Shown here in pieces: positions 24,401 to 39,400 of a DNA stretch of 64,000 nt. Source of the stretch: Watersipora subatra. Lineage: Eukaryota > Bryozoa > Gymnolaemata > Cheilostomatida > Watersiporidae. Positions within the stretch are counted from its first letter, which is position 1; each line of letters begins with the position of its first letter. A model generated the notes under the pieces. The model was not told the DNA's origin, did no database searches, and was given only the letters and a program-made list of their open reading frames with translations. Both the position numbers and the translations under genes were made by a program. The DNA lies in NCBI RefSeq assembly GCF_963576615.1, contig NC_088714.1, positions 27,834,558-27,898,557 on the forward strand, written 5' to 3'.

Positions 24401-27400
24401 ATCCTTAATTGGGACCAAACACCACTCAAGTATGTGCCAGTCTCAGATAAAACCATGGCCCCCAAGGGCTCGGCAAAGGTAGCCATTAACGGCCTTAGCG
24501 ACAAAAGAGGGGTTACTGTTGTATTAGCAGTGTCTATGGACGGTACGATGCTTCCCTATCAGGTTATTTACCCAGGTAAAACTGCTAAAAGTTTGCCACA
24601 GCACAAAATGCCTGTAGGCTTTGATTTACAAGCAAACCCTAGCCACTGGGCCAATGAGGAGACAATGATCAAATATGTGGCGAATGTCATTCGGCCATAC
24701 TTAGATGAAACGAGGACTCGACTTGGCAAACCAGATACGCCAGCTCTTCTTTATGACGCTTTTCGAGTACACAATACTAATAATTTCAAAAGCAAACTCA
24801 GCTCCATGAATGTGATCTGCGTGCAGATAAGCCTAGACTTTAAATTGATACTTTCCTAAATTTGTGTATCAGTTTTATAACATAGCCAAACCCTGTTCTT
24901 CGTTTCATTGTTTGCAGGGCATAGTTATATATATATATATAGTACTTTATTGGAAATAATTTCATTTCACAAATAGAAATGTTGTTCAAATTAGGCCATA
25001 TAACATAGTTCAGACCAATCAATATTTAACTGCAATTTGTTTTATAGATTCCGAAGAACATGACTGACATCTTGCAGCCGTTAGACCTCTCAGTCAATAA
25101 ACCGTTTAAAGACTTTATCAAATCACAATTCTCCCAATGGTAAGCATATAAATTTAAAATGAGCCTGACTGCGAAGCCATAAAAAATTGTGTAAACGAAG
25201 ACATTGTAAAGCCTCTGCAAACACTCTTTGCAATGTTGAAGCATTGGATGCAAAAAGAATTTGTTTGGAAAACCTGTTTTGCATCAATTGTAACTGTTTA
25301 TAAAATGGCAGAATGTTTGATCTGAGCATAATTTTTTGATTCACAGGTACACAGAACAAATCATGGAGGTCGGCCATCAGTATGAGAAGGTTGCGTCACT
25401 GATGAAAAACATAACCAAGCTCAGAGAGATGCATGCCAAATGGTTGTGTGAATCATACAGGCACTTTTTATTACCATCGCAGAGGGTGACCTTACGGAAT
25501 GGATTCACCAAGGCAGGGATATTGGAACCATGATTGCATTATATATATTCAGAGATGTGTAGAATGTAGAGATATTTTACATGTATAAATATATATTTTA
25601 CTACCCTAACTAGAGTGTTGGAATAGGTTAATGTTACTTATCTTTTTTCCAGATTGATGTTTTACTCTGGGGTCACGACAGGTCTGTTTCGTGCTGGTGC
25701 TCTCTTAAGGTAAAATGTGTTAAAACCCAGAATTTAACACAAGTTACCTGAAGAGTGCACCAGCACGAAGCAGACCTGTCGTGACCACAGAGTAAAATCA
25801 ATCTGGAAAAAAGATAAGTAACATTAACCTATTCCAACACTCAAGTTAGTTATAACACTCCGCACTTTTCAGAGCGTAGAGTGCTGTTAGCAGTAGGCCT
25901 GACCACTCACTATAATTACATATTTTATACAACATTAGATATATTATATATATATATTTGAAATAAATCCATATATATAGATATTTCTCAAGGATTTTTA
26001 GAGATATTTTTATGTATAAATATATTATAATTAATTACAAACTTGAGTGTACAAATAATGTATTTCAAATACAAATAAAATTTTACAAACAATGGAGTAA
26101 ATAAAAAGTTTTGCCCATATGGTGGTTGTCTCGCAATAAAATTAAACTGATACATTTGCTAAGTAAATACTGGCGTGGAATGGTGCTCTCTGACTAGTTA
26201 TTTTGGTAATAGCAGCGGTATATCGCTGTCACTGTCTTGGGCAGATGTTAAAGGCAATTCTCCCATACTACGTGGCTGGTAAGTCAGTTATCATCAGAAA
26301 TCTCCTCGTGGCTTACTATTGCAACGTTCTGCTGGTTGGCCAAAAGTTTGTGATCGTAAAGGCGTTCTTGTTTCTTTTTTAAAACAGATATATTCTTCTC
26401 GTTAGCAGCTGTGGTCACTTCAATTTCAAGACATCCCTGAATGATTGGTGATCTTCTAGGAATACCATCCACCACCCTTGCAGTCATTGTACCTTCGGAT
26501 ATGATGAAAAAGCTGCTTACTATACTTATTTCACGGGGTAGATGACCAACCGTTGCGCAGTCTGCGTTTATTAGCTTTACTCCCAATGGTTCGTGTAGAT
26601 TATTGGGCTTTTCTAACACTAAAACGAATAACAAAGCGGTAGGGGTGAAAAAATAAATATTGCGTTTTACTAAAGTAAAATTCAATTAATAATTTAGTAA
26701 ATGGTTTTAAAAAAACTCATTACTTACCACAAGTTGTTGGCTTATCAAAGGCCTCCAAAGCGATGAATATTCGTGAAAACCTCTGGACGCAGCAAAAATT
26801 GTTTACCGCAACTTAGCACGATCGCCTCACAGTTGTAAGCTAAATATAAACCGGAACACACGGTGTGCGCATGCGTAAGGATAACTCTATTGCTAGCCGC
26901 AATAGAATTAACTTTTCCTAGAGAGTGGCAGTTGTCAGCCGCGAATAAATTCATCCTCGAATATGCATGAAAAGACAATTTTCGCGAAATATAACTCCGC
27001 GAATGAATTCATCCTGTAGGGTAATACCTCTGAAAATAAGTGGATTAGTTCCAAAAAATTTGCAGAGCTTATACACACACTCTAATTCATTTTCTGTATT
27101 TTTATATCAACGTAATTCAACTTGATGGTTTTTGTGTGAAAAAAACTACCAGTTTAGTATAAAAGAAAAGGCTAAATATTTATCTTCATAGCTGCAAAAA
27201 CTGGAGAATGTTTCAACCACATGAGACAATTCGATATAACGATATTGCTATTGCAGTAGTTAGTAGAATGCACGCCTGCTACTTCAATTTTATCAAGTTT
27301 AGGTAATCTATTTAGTTTAGACAGCAATATTTTTCCAGCTAAAAACTGGAAAGAGAACTTTCAGAGATACTAGTTTTAGACATTGAAATGCTAAACCTTT

Positions 27401-30400
27401 ATAACTATGATGCTTTATAGCTAAAATAATTCCTAGATAATGAAGAACAATCCTTCAAAATTGTTTAATTTTTTTGAACTAACAACTCGGAAATTAGAGT
27501 TTGTTAATCTCATTCTGCCACTTTTTTCATCATTCGCCTTATCAAGTCATTGAATCAATCCATCAATTGTGATTATTGGCCATGAATTTTTTAATCTTTG
27601 CAAGTGCAAGAAAACTTTTTCTCTTGCTTTTATGAACAGATAGTAGTTTTCCTTTTTTAGTAATAAAGTCTGAGTACTAAGCCAATAGGTTATGAATGAA
27701 TAATCAATTTCAATGATGCTTAAAATAGACTTGGGCAGCTTACTATACTGGCTGTGCTGGCAATGCCAAATTAACACACAAAACAGGGACAGCAAAACAA
27801 GCCTGATATAATAATGATGACAGCAGGCCCACAAACATGTCAGTCTAGCATAAAAACTACCAACCTTTCACATTCATTGATATTATGTTCACAGTTTACT
27901 CCACTCCAGCCATCACTGCAGTTACAGCTAAAACTTCCCAGTTGATCTATGCAGTCTCCATGTGCACAAGGTGAGCTGTAAGTAATATCATGTTACCACA
28001 AACCATACCATTAAAGCTGGACACAAGGAATGCTTGAAATACTTGATAATATAAACACGGCCATGATAACGATGAATTTTATGTAGTTGCAATTTATGAC
28101 ATTGATAAAACCACGAACATGCAACCTCAACGTAATAGATGTATACAAGCACCACACGTGTAACGTAACTCAACAGTTCTCAAACTTAAATCATAACTTT
28201 TGTAAAGATGGAGTGCTCACTTATTAGGTGATGCTATGAAATATAAAAACCTGCTTCCCAAGTAGCTATAAGATATTAAACTTCCATCAACTCGTATCAT
28301 ACCTTTCACACTCATCAACATCCTGCGTACAGTTGGTTCCATTCCAGCCACTGGTACAGACACATGTATATCCATTTATCCCATCCACACAAAGTCCATT
28401 GGTACATGGAGAGCTGTAACATGTTATGAATGGTTACTAAAATTTTTAATTGATATTTACTCTATAAATCACTTAACACCAGAACTTTGCTTCTGATCTT
28501 ACCTTGAACACTCATCTATGTTGGTTTCACAGGTGGAGCCGCTCCAACCATCTGTGCAATTGCAGCTGTAGCTGAGAAAAGTGTTTGTACACTCTCCATA
28601 GGCACACGGAGAGCTGTTGGATATAATAAAGCATTATTTTGATAATTTAATGTTTGGTTACCAGTGTGAAACAATCAATGTCTATAGAAATCAAAACAGA
28701 CCAAGAAAAATAAATGTACAGTCATACTTCGACTTACGAGCTTAATGTGTTCCGAGACTGAGCTCGTATGTCAATTTACTCGCGTGTTGGTGCAATTTAT
28801 ATATATATAGAACAATTAAATATATATTGATTGGTTTCCATATTCTAAAAAAATGCAAATAAAACACTCAAAACAAGATATTGTAATAGAATGAACGTGT
28901 TGGTTATTGTCCTAACTTACCACATGCTTTCAAAAAGCAACAAATAAAAAATAATGCAAGGAAATGTGATTAATTAAAATGCAAAATTAAATACATATAA
29001 TAGTAGCTAGCGTTAGCATTTGCCAGGGAGGGAGATGTAAGTTATCCTTCATTGCAACAGTTGATTTTGATAAGTTTGAATTTTATCCAAGTCTTAAAAG
29101 ACAAATTTAGAAGCAAACCTAAAAGCAAACTTTCATTTTTAACTTAACGTAATTAAAATTTCTTCGGCGTTCATAATTTGATGTTTCTCGCTGGTTAGCT
29201 AATTTTTCCTTTGTTTCGCTTTCACGATCAGCCAGCCGTTTTAAGATAAACCTATCTAAGGACATTTGCCTTTGTCGCCCTTTCAACATGTTGCGATTAG
29301 GACGAACACAGGTGTCGTCACAAAGGGTTCATTCACGACCACTAGCCAACTTGTCCGAATGTCTATTTTCATAGTTTTCATGGATAGCACCGGCCTTTTC
29401 ACATAGCATCGTTTCAGTTACGCTGTCACCGGCCAATTGTTTATCTTTTATCCAATGCTTGAGCAGTCTCTCCATCAGCGGTCGCGAAGATCGCTGCGCC
29501 GTTTAGAAACTATGGTTAGTCCTTTTGCGAACTAAATGCCCTGAATATAATCCTTCTGTTTGATAATTGTGGATGTATTTCTGTCATATTGCTGAGATAG
29601 CTCAATCACGCATACACATATCGCATATTTTTCAATAAGTTTCCGTTTAATATCAATTGTTATCATTCGCTTTGTTTTTGCATCATCTTTCATTTTACTG
29701 GCAAACTTTCGGTCTACGCAGTTTTTTTAATTCACATAATTCTGCACTGAAAATCGCGCACAAAAAACACGGTACAAAAGTATAACCTGAGCAGTTGAAA
29801 AATACAGAGTGATGCTGTTCTCGTAAAACACCTCCGGCATACTTGGCAACTGACTCACGTGCTCGTATCTCAAACACGGCTCGCATGTTAGTGCTAAAAC
29901 TTGCTTAAGAGCTGGCTCGTATCTCAAGTTTCTCGTACGTTGGAGCACTCGTAAGTTGAAGTATTACTGTAAATCAACAATGACATACCTAAAACAAAAA
30001 CTTTCAATTTGAAGAAAATCAAATTGAACTCAAATCACTCATATTCTGCACATGCAGAGTATCGTATAGATTGCAATAAAATACTTTCTATAGATCAACT
30101 CTTGGATTATTTCAGCATCATTTAAAAAACATACATAAGTAATTATAAGTTTTTCCAGACATTCATAGGTAATCAAGTAACAAGCACAGACTATAGACAA
30201 TGTGTCAGAAAGCTCTTTGTGCTATTAGAAAATTTAACCAGCAAATATCTTGATAACTCAGCTGGTGCCGTTATCAGTAGGCGAGTTACCAGGATTGAAG
30301 CAGGATTACAAACCTAATAACTCACCTGCTAGAGGTCAACTTTAAACAAAACGGTTATAAACCCTGTTACTCACCTGCTACAGTAATCAAGTTGAACAGG

Positions 30401-33400
30401 GTTCTGACACTCTGTTCCATTATATCTTTCAAGACATGTACAGTTGTATCCATTTATTTCATCTGTACACGCTCCTCCATTTTCACATGGTGAACTGAGT
30501 GTAAGAAAACATGTTTAGAGAATTGACAGTGTTAAATTTAATGAAAAGAAAACTTTTACAGACACATTCAGATGCTATAATTACCGTAAAACCTCTAAAT
30601 TAATGCCACGTCTATTTGAATGCCACCTCCGATTGACCACCACCCTGAGAGAAGGTTGAAAAATAGAGCTCTACTCTCCAAATGAACGCCACCTCCATTT
30701 GACCGCCACTGACATTACTTGATTTTTACGAGCCCATAATACCAACTGAGCAGTAGAAAAGTGTCCACAAAATCGTATTAATAATGAATCGTTTATATCA
30801 ACAACAATTAATTCACTCGTTGTCTAATTCCAAAGCTTTTCTTTTTTTCGTTAAAACTTTGAAAGCAACACCATAGCAATAATCAATAATGATCTCAGGC
30901 TAATAGTGGTTCCTTGTTTAACTTGGTCCTGATACTTCGAAGTACATGTATATATATGAACGGGCTAAATTTACGATGATAGATGGGATGGAACTGTGAA
31001 AGCAATGCCATAGAACTAACTACTAACTGTATCAGGCTAATAGTACTTAGTTCCTTGTTTAATGTGGTCCTAATACTTTGAAGGACATGCATATAAAAAC
31101 TAGTTCGCAAGTTTTGGACCAAAGGTTGCGTTTACCGAGCATACTTTTATTGTGCTAAATGCAGCTCATGAAAGTTTTGCTCTGCCAAAAATTGTTTGGA
31201 CGCTAATATCGACTAGTTTAGCAGTGCAGAAGAAGAGTTGAGGTCAGAAGACACTGTGGAAGGTATTGGTCAACTAGAAAATGTTGTTTCATTGAAGGCA
31301 ACAATCAGAACGCAGCTATTCGAGCAAACGATAGAAATATTTTGGTTTTAAAAACGTTAATTTTTGTTTCTGTATGTAATGTAAGTATGATTAATTTATG
31401 TCACTTGTTCATGAATATATAATTGTATCATTTGATAGATTATTATTGTGCAGACTTATAAATAGATTTATAAATATGCAGATTTATAGCATGCTATTTA
31501 TTTAATAGCATCCTTGCGGCTAACTGAGCTTGGCTTACAATAACTCATAACTAGCTATAGCTAGTTAACTCAGCAATAGCTCATAACTCCACTTCTATTG
31601 CACATAAAAAGCCAGTTTTGGCTGTAAATTGTAGCAAACATATCAGTGAGTGCAATGAGCTTTTATTCAACAATGTTAATTATAGATATAAAATTTAAAA
31701 AATGTCTTCAAATTTAGAATGAAATAAAAATTGAAAATGCCAACAGTTTGCAAAGAAGGAGAGAGATATTTATCAGTTTCTTGATGCACATTTATTAAGA
31801 AATTTTTGACAAGTCAGAGGTAAGTTAGCAGATTTATTGTATCCAAAAAGGTTTAAAATATCGCTCCACCGAAAAAAGAGAGCAAAATATAGGCGACATT
31901 CGCTCCGCCCGTATTAGGGCTAAATATATCTTCAGAAAACTCTGACGAGCCATTTGAAAAATAGACCTCCAGCTTCTATTTGAACACCGCCTCCAATTGA
32001 CCACCACTCTAGAAGAAACGTTGAAAAATAGAGCGCCATGGCATTCAATTAGATGTTTTACAGTTTGTGGGGTTGACGAATTCTGAAAAATTCTCAAAAG
32101 CGTATTGCTGAAGCTTTTTACCTCATTCATTTAATATATTTTTAGCCCTCGTACATGTCTTTTGTAGAGACTCGTGAAGAATATTTAGAGTTTATTGCTG
32201 TTCTGGTGATGTTATGTGTGTCAGCTAAAACTGATTAACCTTTTGAAATGAGTGAATGTTACAAAAATTTTGCAGAGCTTATATACACACTCTAATTCAT
32301 TTTCTGTATATTTATATCAACTTAATTAAACTGCATGGTTCGTATGTGAACAAAGCTATCAGTGTGATATAAAAGAGGACAGACATTTATTTACATAGCT
32401 GCAAAAACTGGAGAATGTTTCAGCCACAAGGGAAAATTCCATATAACGATACTTCTATTGCTGTAGTTGCTAGATTGTACGCCTGCTACTTCACTTTTAT
32501 TAAGTTTAGGTAATCTATTTAGTTTAGATAGCAATATTCTTCAAACTAAAAACTGGAAAGAGACGCTTCAGTTACACTAGATATTAAAATGTTAGACATT
32601 TATAGCTATGATGCTTTATAGCTAAAATAACTCCTAGACAATGAAGAACAGTTCTTTAAAATTGTATCATTTTGTTGAACTAACAACTTGGAAATTAGAG
32701 TTTGTTAATCTCATTCTGCCACTTTTTTTCATCATTTGCCTTATCAAGTCTGAATCAATCCATCATATGTGCTTGTTGGTCATGAATTTTCTAATCTCTG
32801 CACATGTAAGGAAACTTTTTCTTTTGCTTTTTATGAACATATAGTAATTTTTCTTTTTTAGTAATAAAGTCTGAGTACTAAGCCAATAGGTTATGAATGA
32901 ATAATCAATTTCAATGATGCTTAAAATAGACTTGGGCAGCTTACTATACTGGCTGTGCTGGCAATGCCAAATTAACACAAAAAACAGGGACAGCAAAACA
33001 AGCCTGATATAATAATGATGACAGCAGGCCCACAAACATGTCAGTCTAGCATAAAAACTACCAACCTTTCACATTCATTGATATTATGTTCACAGCTTAC
33101 TCCACTCCAGCCATCACTGCAGTTACAGCTAAAACTTCCTAGTTGATCTATGCACTCTCCATGTGCACAAGGTGAGCTGTAAGTAATATTATGTTACCAT
33201 AAACCATGCAATTAAAGCTTGACATGAGGAATGCTTGAAATGCTTTGTAATATAAACATAGTTATGATAACAATGAATTTTAGCTAATTGCAATTTATGA
33301 TATCGATAAAACCACAAACATGCAACCTCAACATAATACATGTAGATGTATACAAGCACCACACGTATACGTTACTTGCCAGTTATCAAAATTAAAACTG

Positions 33401-36400
33401 AAACATCATAAGTTTTCTAAAGATTGAGTACTTCCTTACTAGCTGATGCTATGGGATATAAAAAGAACCTGCTTCCCAAGTAGCTCTAAGATTTTAAACT
33501 TCTATCAACTTAGTATATCATACCTTTCACACTCATCAACATCCTGTGTACAGTTAGTTCCATTCCAGCCACTGGTACAGACACATGTATATCCATTTAT
33601 CCCATCCACACAGAGTCCATTGGTACATGGAGAGCTGTAATATACAAACTGGTACACAGAGATTTTTTAGTAGAGTCTGTATTGCTCAACATCTATACAC
33701 TTACAATAAAGCTTTAAGCGTCAAAAGCTGTCAGCGCTTTGTCTCATAAAATGACTAAGAGTAACAATAGTATGCCGCCATTTTCAAGCTGACATACAGC
33801 TAAAAGTGACTATTGTCTGTATAAAGAATAGCTAGTGTATAAAAAATAGCAACATATATATCATTTGATGTGATCAGATCTATATCTGATTACACCAAAT
33901 TTGTAGAGAATGTCTAAAGTACTCATTAGATCTAGTCACTAGTTACTTGTTAAAGTACTATATACTCGTTATATTTTATAATATCATTCACTTAACATTT
34001 TCTATATATACATAAGCGATATATATAGCAAAAAAGTTTAGAGCAACAAAGTCTACAGTATACATACAGCAAAATAGTCTCAATGATATGAATATTTACA
34101 ACAAAGTCAATTAATTTTGTTGTAAATATTACAAATGACTCTGCATCTGCTAAAAACTTGAAACAATTCAGCACCATTGCTATTGGCCATAGACCCTACC
34201 CTGCACACTCATCTATGTTTGTCTCGCATGTTGAGCCACCCCAACCATCAGTACAGTTACAACTATAGCCTCCCACAAGGTCTTGGCAAACTCCATTTAT
34301 ACATGGTGAGCTGTAAACAAAAGATTGAATTACAAAGCTAACTTTACTAGCAGAATGGTATAACGCCTGAAATATAAGTCAATGAAAAATTATTCCCTTG
34401 GTTTCTTTTCATTTTGCCCCACCAAGTACAAGGACCAATGGGTCTATCACTACCTATATTAATAAATTTGCACCAATGTTATCTTAGATCAGAAAGCAAT
34501 GAACTACCATCTATGACACAAAATTAATGAACCAAAATTTAATAGAATGAAAAGTTTTAAAAAATTGACCTATTTACGGCATCACACCAGAATAGATTCA
34601 AAGAATATGGAGCAATACAATTTTGGTGAATAAATTCGAAAACATTTGATCCAGTTGAAAAACATTGTGTCAAAAAAGTAGCAGTGGCGCCACAAATCCA
34701 TGAACAGTGCAAATAAATGTCATAAACAGATTGTCTACAATAATTATAAATATAGCAGACAATTTGTAGATAAATGATAAGACAATTCTAGTTGAAATAA
34801 GCTTGATAGATTGATGTGGTAAAATAACTCCTTGATAGAGTCATTATGTAGAGAAAAGTTGTTGTATCCATTGAGATTATCCTATGTGAGGAAATGGTAA
34901 AACACTTGTATTGGAGGCTGAATGATCTTTATATTTTACTAACATAACTTTTTTAGAAGATTCATTAAACCTTTGCTGAGACAGTGAGTGAATGAGAGTC
35001 TTCAGCTTATGATTGCTGAGTGCTATATACTGGAGTATTGTTAAAACAGATATGTTAAATCTCAATATCCTTACCATACCAAAACTGACCACATTGTACT
35101 TGAAGACATTAGTAACAATGATTGTTACAGGAGATCACAATAAGACACAGCCCACCGTTAACTGGAATAATACATTGGATAGTTGATACTGATAGAAGCA
35201 TAGGCTGATTCACACTAAATTGCCGTATGTCGGAGTTGTCCTCTTGACGCCCATCATTGACTATGCGCAATGTAAACCGATAATGTTGATAAAGCAACAC
35301 AGATACGTCGGAAATGTTTGCAGCTGGCAAACTTTCCCAATAATTTGGCAAGTATCGACGACAGCCTGTACAATGTGCACCATTTCGAGGATAGTAATTC
35401 GCGGTTGTGGATAGCGTGATTTATTTATTTCCATTTACAACAGTTGCTCCGGGACCATTATTTGACTCAAACAAGTGAAAAAAAATTACAACGAACAACG
35501 ATAACATTAGTATTCGCTGATGCCAACACGAAAACTCTGTGACAGTGTTTTGACACAGGGTTTGTGGTAGTGTGAAAATTGTTATTATTAACGATCGCAG
35601 AATGATATAGTGTGAACCAGCCTTGAATGATCTTTCTGAGATTAATTTTTGAGCGGACTTTTTCTTTGTGTGCTGTTGGCATCAATCTAAAATATATTTA
35701 CAAACAATGAGCAACAGGTAACTACAAAAACTGTGGTTTTACTTAAGATCGACAAGTATGTGGTTAAAACATGTGCAACTCGATCAAACCCCAGAATGCC
35801 ATAGTTCAGATTACGCTATTTTTAGAGTACGTATGAATTGGCAAGAAAAACAACGATGCCACAATATGATATAAAATACTTTAAAATGATCTTAAAACAG
35901 TACAATCCTTTTTGCAGTAACTTGGAAAGAAAAAGGTTGCACCCTTTACCCTTCACACTCATCAACATCCTGTGTGCAGTCGGTCCCATTCCAGCCACTG
36001 GTACAGACACATGTATACCCATTTATCCCATCTACACAGAGTCCATTGACACATGGAGAGCTGTAACATGTGATGAAAGGATTAATAGAGTCACTAACTG
36101 AAATTAACTCTATTAATTGATTTAACACCAGAACTTAGCTTTTGATCTTACCTTGAACACTCATCTACATTGGTTTCACATGTGGAGCCGCTCCAACCAT
36201 CTGTGCAATTGCAGCTGTAGCTGAGAAAGGTGTTTGTACACTCTCCATAGGCACACGGAGAGCTATTGGATATAATTAAGCATTATTTTTTATAATTTTA
36301 TGTTTGGTTATCGATGTGAAACAATCAAAGCCCATAAAACTAACTTTAAAAAAATAAATGTAGATTAACAATGACGTGAATAACTTAAATAAAGATTGCA

Positions 36401-39400
36401 CAAAGTTGAAGAAAACTAAGCCAAACATAAATAACCCGTGTTCTACAGAATATGGTCTGGACCAGCAGTGCTGAAATTTTTCTTATACGAGAGCTGCCCT
36501 TGACTTTAAATAAATCGTGCAGGTCAAAACACATCAACAATTTAAAACAAATCTTTAAAGATAAAAATTATCTTAGCCCTAATTAATAAATAGCGTCGAA
36601 AAGCAAAGAAGAAATAATGATCTGAGATTTTGCAGTTATGGCTACAGCGCAAACCGACCATATCGAGTGACAATATCAAACTGCTTGACCTACACATAAA
36701 GACCTGTATTTTTGTAGGCACCCTTGAAGGCGCTAGACGGGTTACAATATAAGCCCGAGCCGTAACATGGTCCACAGCTAAACATGAGTAATCAAACAAG
36801 GTTTTAATGCCATTTCTCAGCGATGCTTAGTAAAAAAGAGTAGAGCGAGTGGACATAAGAAAGATCCCTTAGAATGAGAGATAAGATGGGGATTAACAAT
36901 ATTTGTGTTTGGCTTTTGGAATATATTAAGAAACGGGAGACTCTGTGGCGACTTTACAGTGCCTCGTCTCCCTTTTAAAAATTATTTTAATATATAACTA
37001 TAATTTGTCATTCCAATGAACTGCAAAAAAGCAGGCCATATGAGGCAGCTACACGGGCCTGAATGAGGTCCACCGGCCGTAAGTTGGGCACAGTTGGACA
37101 AGACTAAGATGAAGTAGGTTGTTTGTATAAATTAACTATAGATTATTTACACATTAAAAACAGCGATAAGTGATTTCAAGTTTTTCTACACATACATAAA
37201 TAAAATCAAACAACAAACACAGATTATAGACAGTGTCAGAATATTCATGTGGTATATTTAGAGAGTTTAACAAGCAAAAATTCTGATTTCACACATCTGC
37301 TGTAGTAGTCGACTTTAAACAAAATTATAAACCTTATAACTCACCTGCTACAGTAATCAAGTTGAACAGGGTTCTGACACTCTGTTCCATTATATCTTTC
37401 AAGACATGTACAGTTGTATCCATTTATTTCATCTGTACATGCTCCTCCATTCTCACAAGGTGAACTAAATGAAAGAAGATATCTTTAGATGATTTAAGTC
37501 ACTGATTTTTAAATATACAATTTTAATATTTGATAGAATATTGTGTAACGTATTAATTTGCAGATTTATATTATATTTTAAAATTATTCTTCGAAAGCAT
37601 CAATGCCATTATTCGAAATGGGCTTTCCATGGATCAATCCTAATGACTTATTATTTACTGCACATAATAAGCCAGTTTCTGCTGCAACCTGTAGCAAACG
37701 TATCATTGAGCGCAATGAGTCTTATACAAAATTGTTAAATATTGTTATAAAATAACAAATATGCCTTCAAATTTAGAAAGCTGAAAAAAAAATTTGAAAG
37801 CTCCAACTTTTTGCCGTTTAGTCTATAAGATCTTTGTGGGTGAATGCGAGCAATAAATATTAACTTGTAGAGATATTTTTTAGCTTTCCAATGCATATTT
37901 ATTTAGAGATCTATGACCAGTTCGAGGTTAGTTATGTCAGCCTTCTTGTAACGATGTCAAACGATAATATTGCTAACTGACAGGCCCGGTACACTGTACG
38001 ATTCTCAGCCATAGGCATTAGGTAGTGAAAACGTTGATGAAAAGAAAACTACTACATTCACATACAGCCGCTGTAAGAATTTGTGGTACCGGTATATAGA
38101 TTCTGAAAATTAAGAGTTTAGAAATCTTAAAAGGTTGAGATTAACTGAACTATTCTCATGAATTGATTTTGGAAACATTTACAAAAATAATCTTATTGGC
38201 AAAATCAAATTAAAAACTTAGCTAAGAAAGATTTTTCTCCCTGCGGTCATTATACGAACCACAACATATAGATAATTTGGATATATAACCTATGTGAAAG
38301 ACATGATGTGACATTTATTCTCTTTCTTGAACTGATGCTTGAAAAATACTTAGTCAGCTCCTTATATTAGCTGTGCTGGCAGTGCCAACTTGACTCAAAC
38401 ACAAAACCTGAACAGCAAAACAAGCCTGATGTAATAATGATGACAGCAGGCCCACAAACATGTCAGTCTAGCATAAAACTACCAACCTTTCACATTCATT
38501 GATATTATGTTCACAGTTTACTCCACTCCAACCATCACTGCAGTTACAGCTAAAACTTCCCAGTTGATCTATGCAGTCTCCATGAGCACAAGGTGAACTG
38601 TAAATAATTTTAGATTTGCCAGACGTCTTGAAACTAACATCTAACACAAGAAATTGCTAAATGCTTTCTACTAAAGCTCTCAAAGTTTTGGTGTTATAAA
38701 ATAATGAAATATAGATGTGATTACAGCCAAAAAACAAACATCATTACAGTAGAGTTAACAAACATACAAATACAGCAAAAATGACGAAAACAAAACTTGC
38801 AGATTCAAAAAGAAAGAGTTATGCAATTAATAAGCTTATGCTTACCTTCTCCCGGTTTCTAAGAGCACTGGTAGTTGCAGTATTCCCTTGTGTAAATGTA
38901 GGTATACACATAATGTTGTTTGGCAAGGAAACGGCAGCCCGCTGGCGCCGACGAGAAAAGAACAAGCACATGAGACGTGAAAATGAAAAGTAGGCGGGGA
39001 TAAAGCACGAATAGCACGAGTTCCTACTAATGGTCTATGTATACGAATATGTTTACGGTACGTAACAGCTACCACAACTACCACCAACAGGAAACAGTAC
39101 AACCACCAACGGAGTGCATTTATAAAAATAACTATCATGCTTGTGTTAACCAAATCGATGCCAGCTGTCCAAAGTATGCTGGTATTGCTAAAGATTTGTG
39201 GTCAAATGAATACATAATTAAACATGCCTTATGTCTTTAACCAAAAGCTCGGACTGCTACATGATTAGTGACATAAACATTGCCATGGCAACAATGAATT
39301 TTCCTAAATGCTCTCTTACTCTTTTTACTATTTCTTGTTGTATACTATTTATGATATTGATAAAACCATGAACATACAATCTCAGCATAATACATTTATC

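Larger units (their letters stand above)
23085..27021. mobile_element. 3.94-kb pogo/Tigger-like transposon with two convergent genes
   Basis: Terminal inverted repeats CCCTACAGGATGAA, flanked by TA on both sides. Subterminal regions repeat TCCGCGAAT-like motifs. The element holds a DDE transposase (plus, 23.77-25.53 kb), a HIRAN-like coding segment (minus, 26.28-26.78 kb) and a long hairpin between them. The homologous intron copy at 32.2 kb lacks it and has a single TA at 32,236-32,237, confirming the boundaries. Coding frames are interrupted, so this copy is probably dead. Confidence 0.88.
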
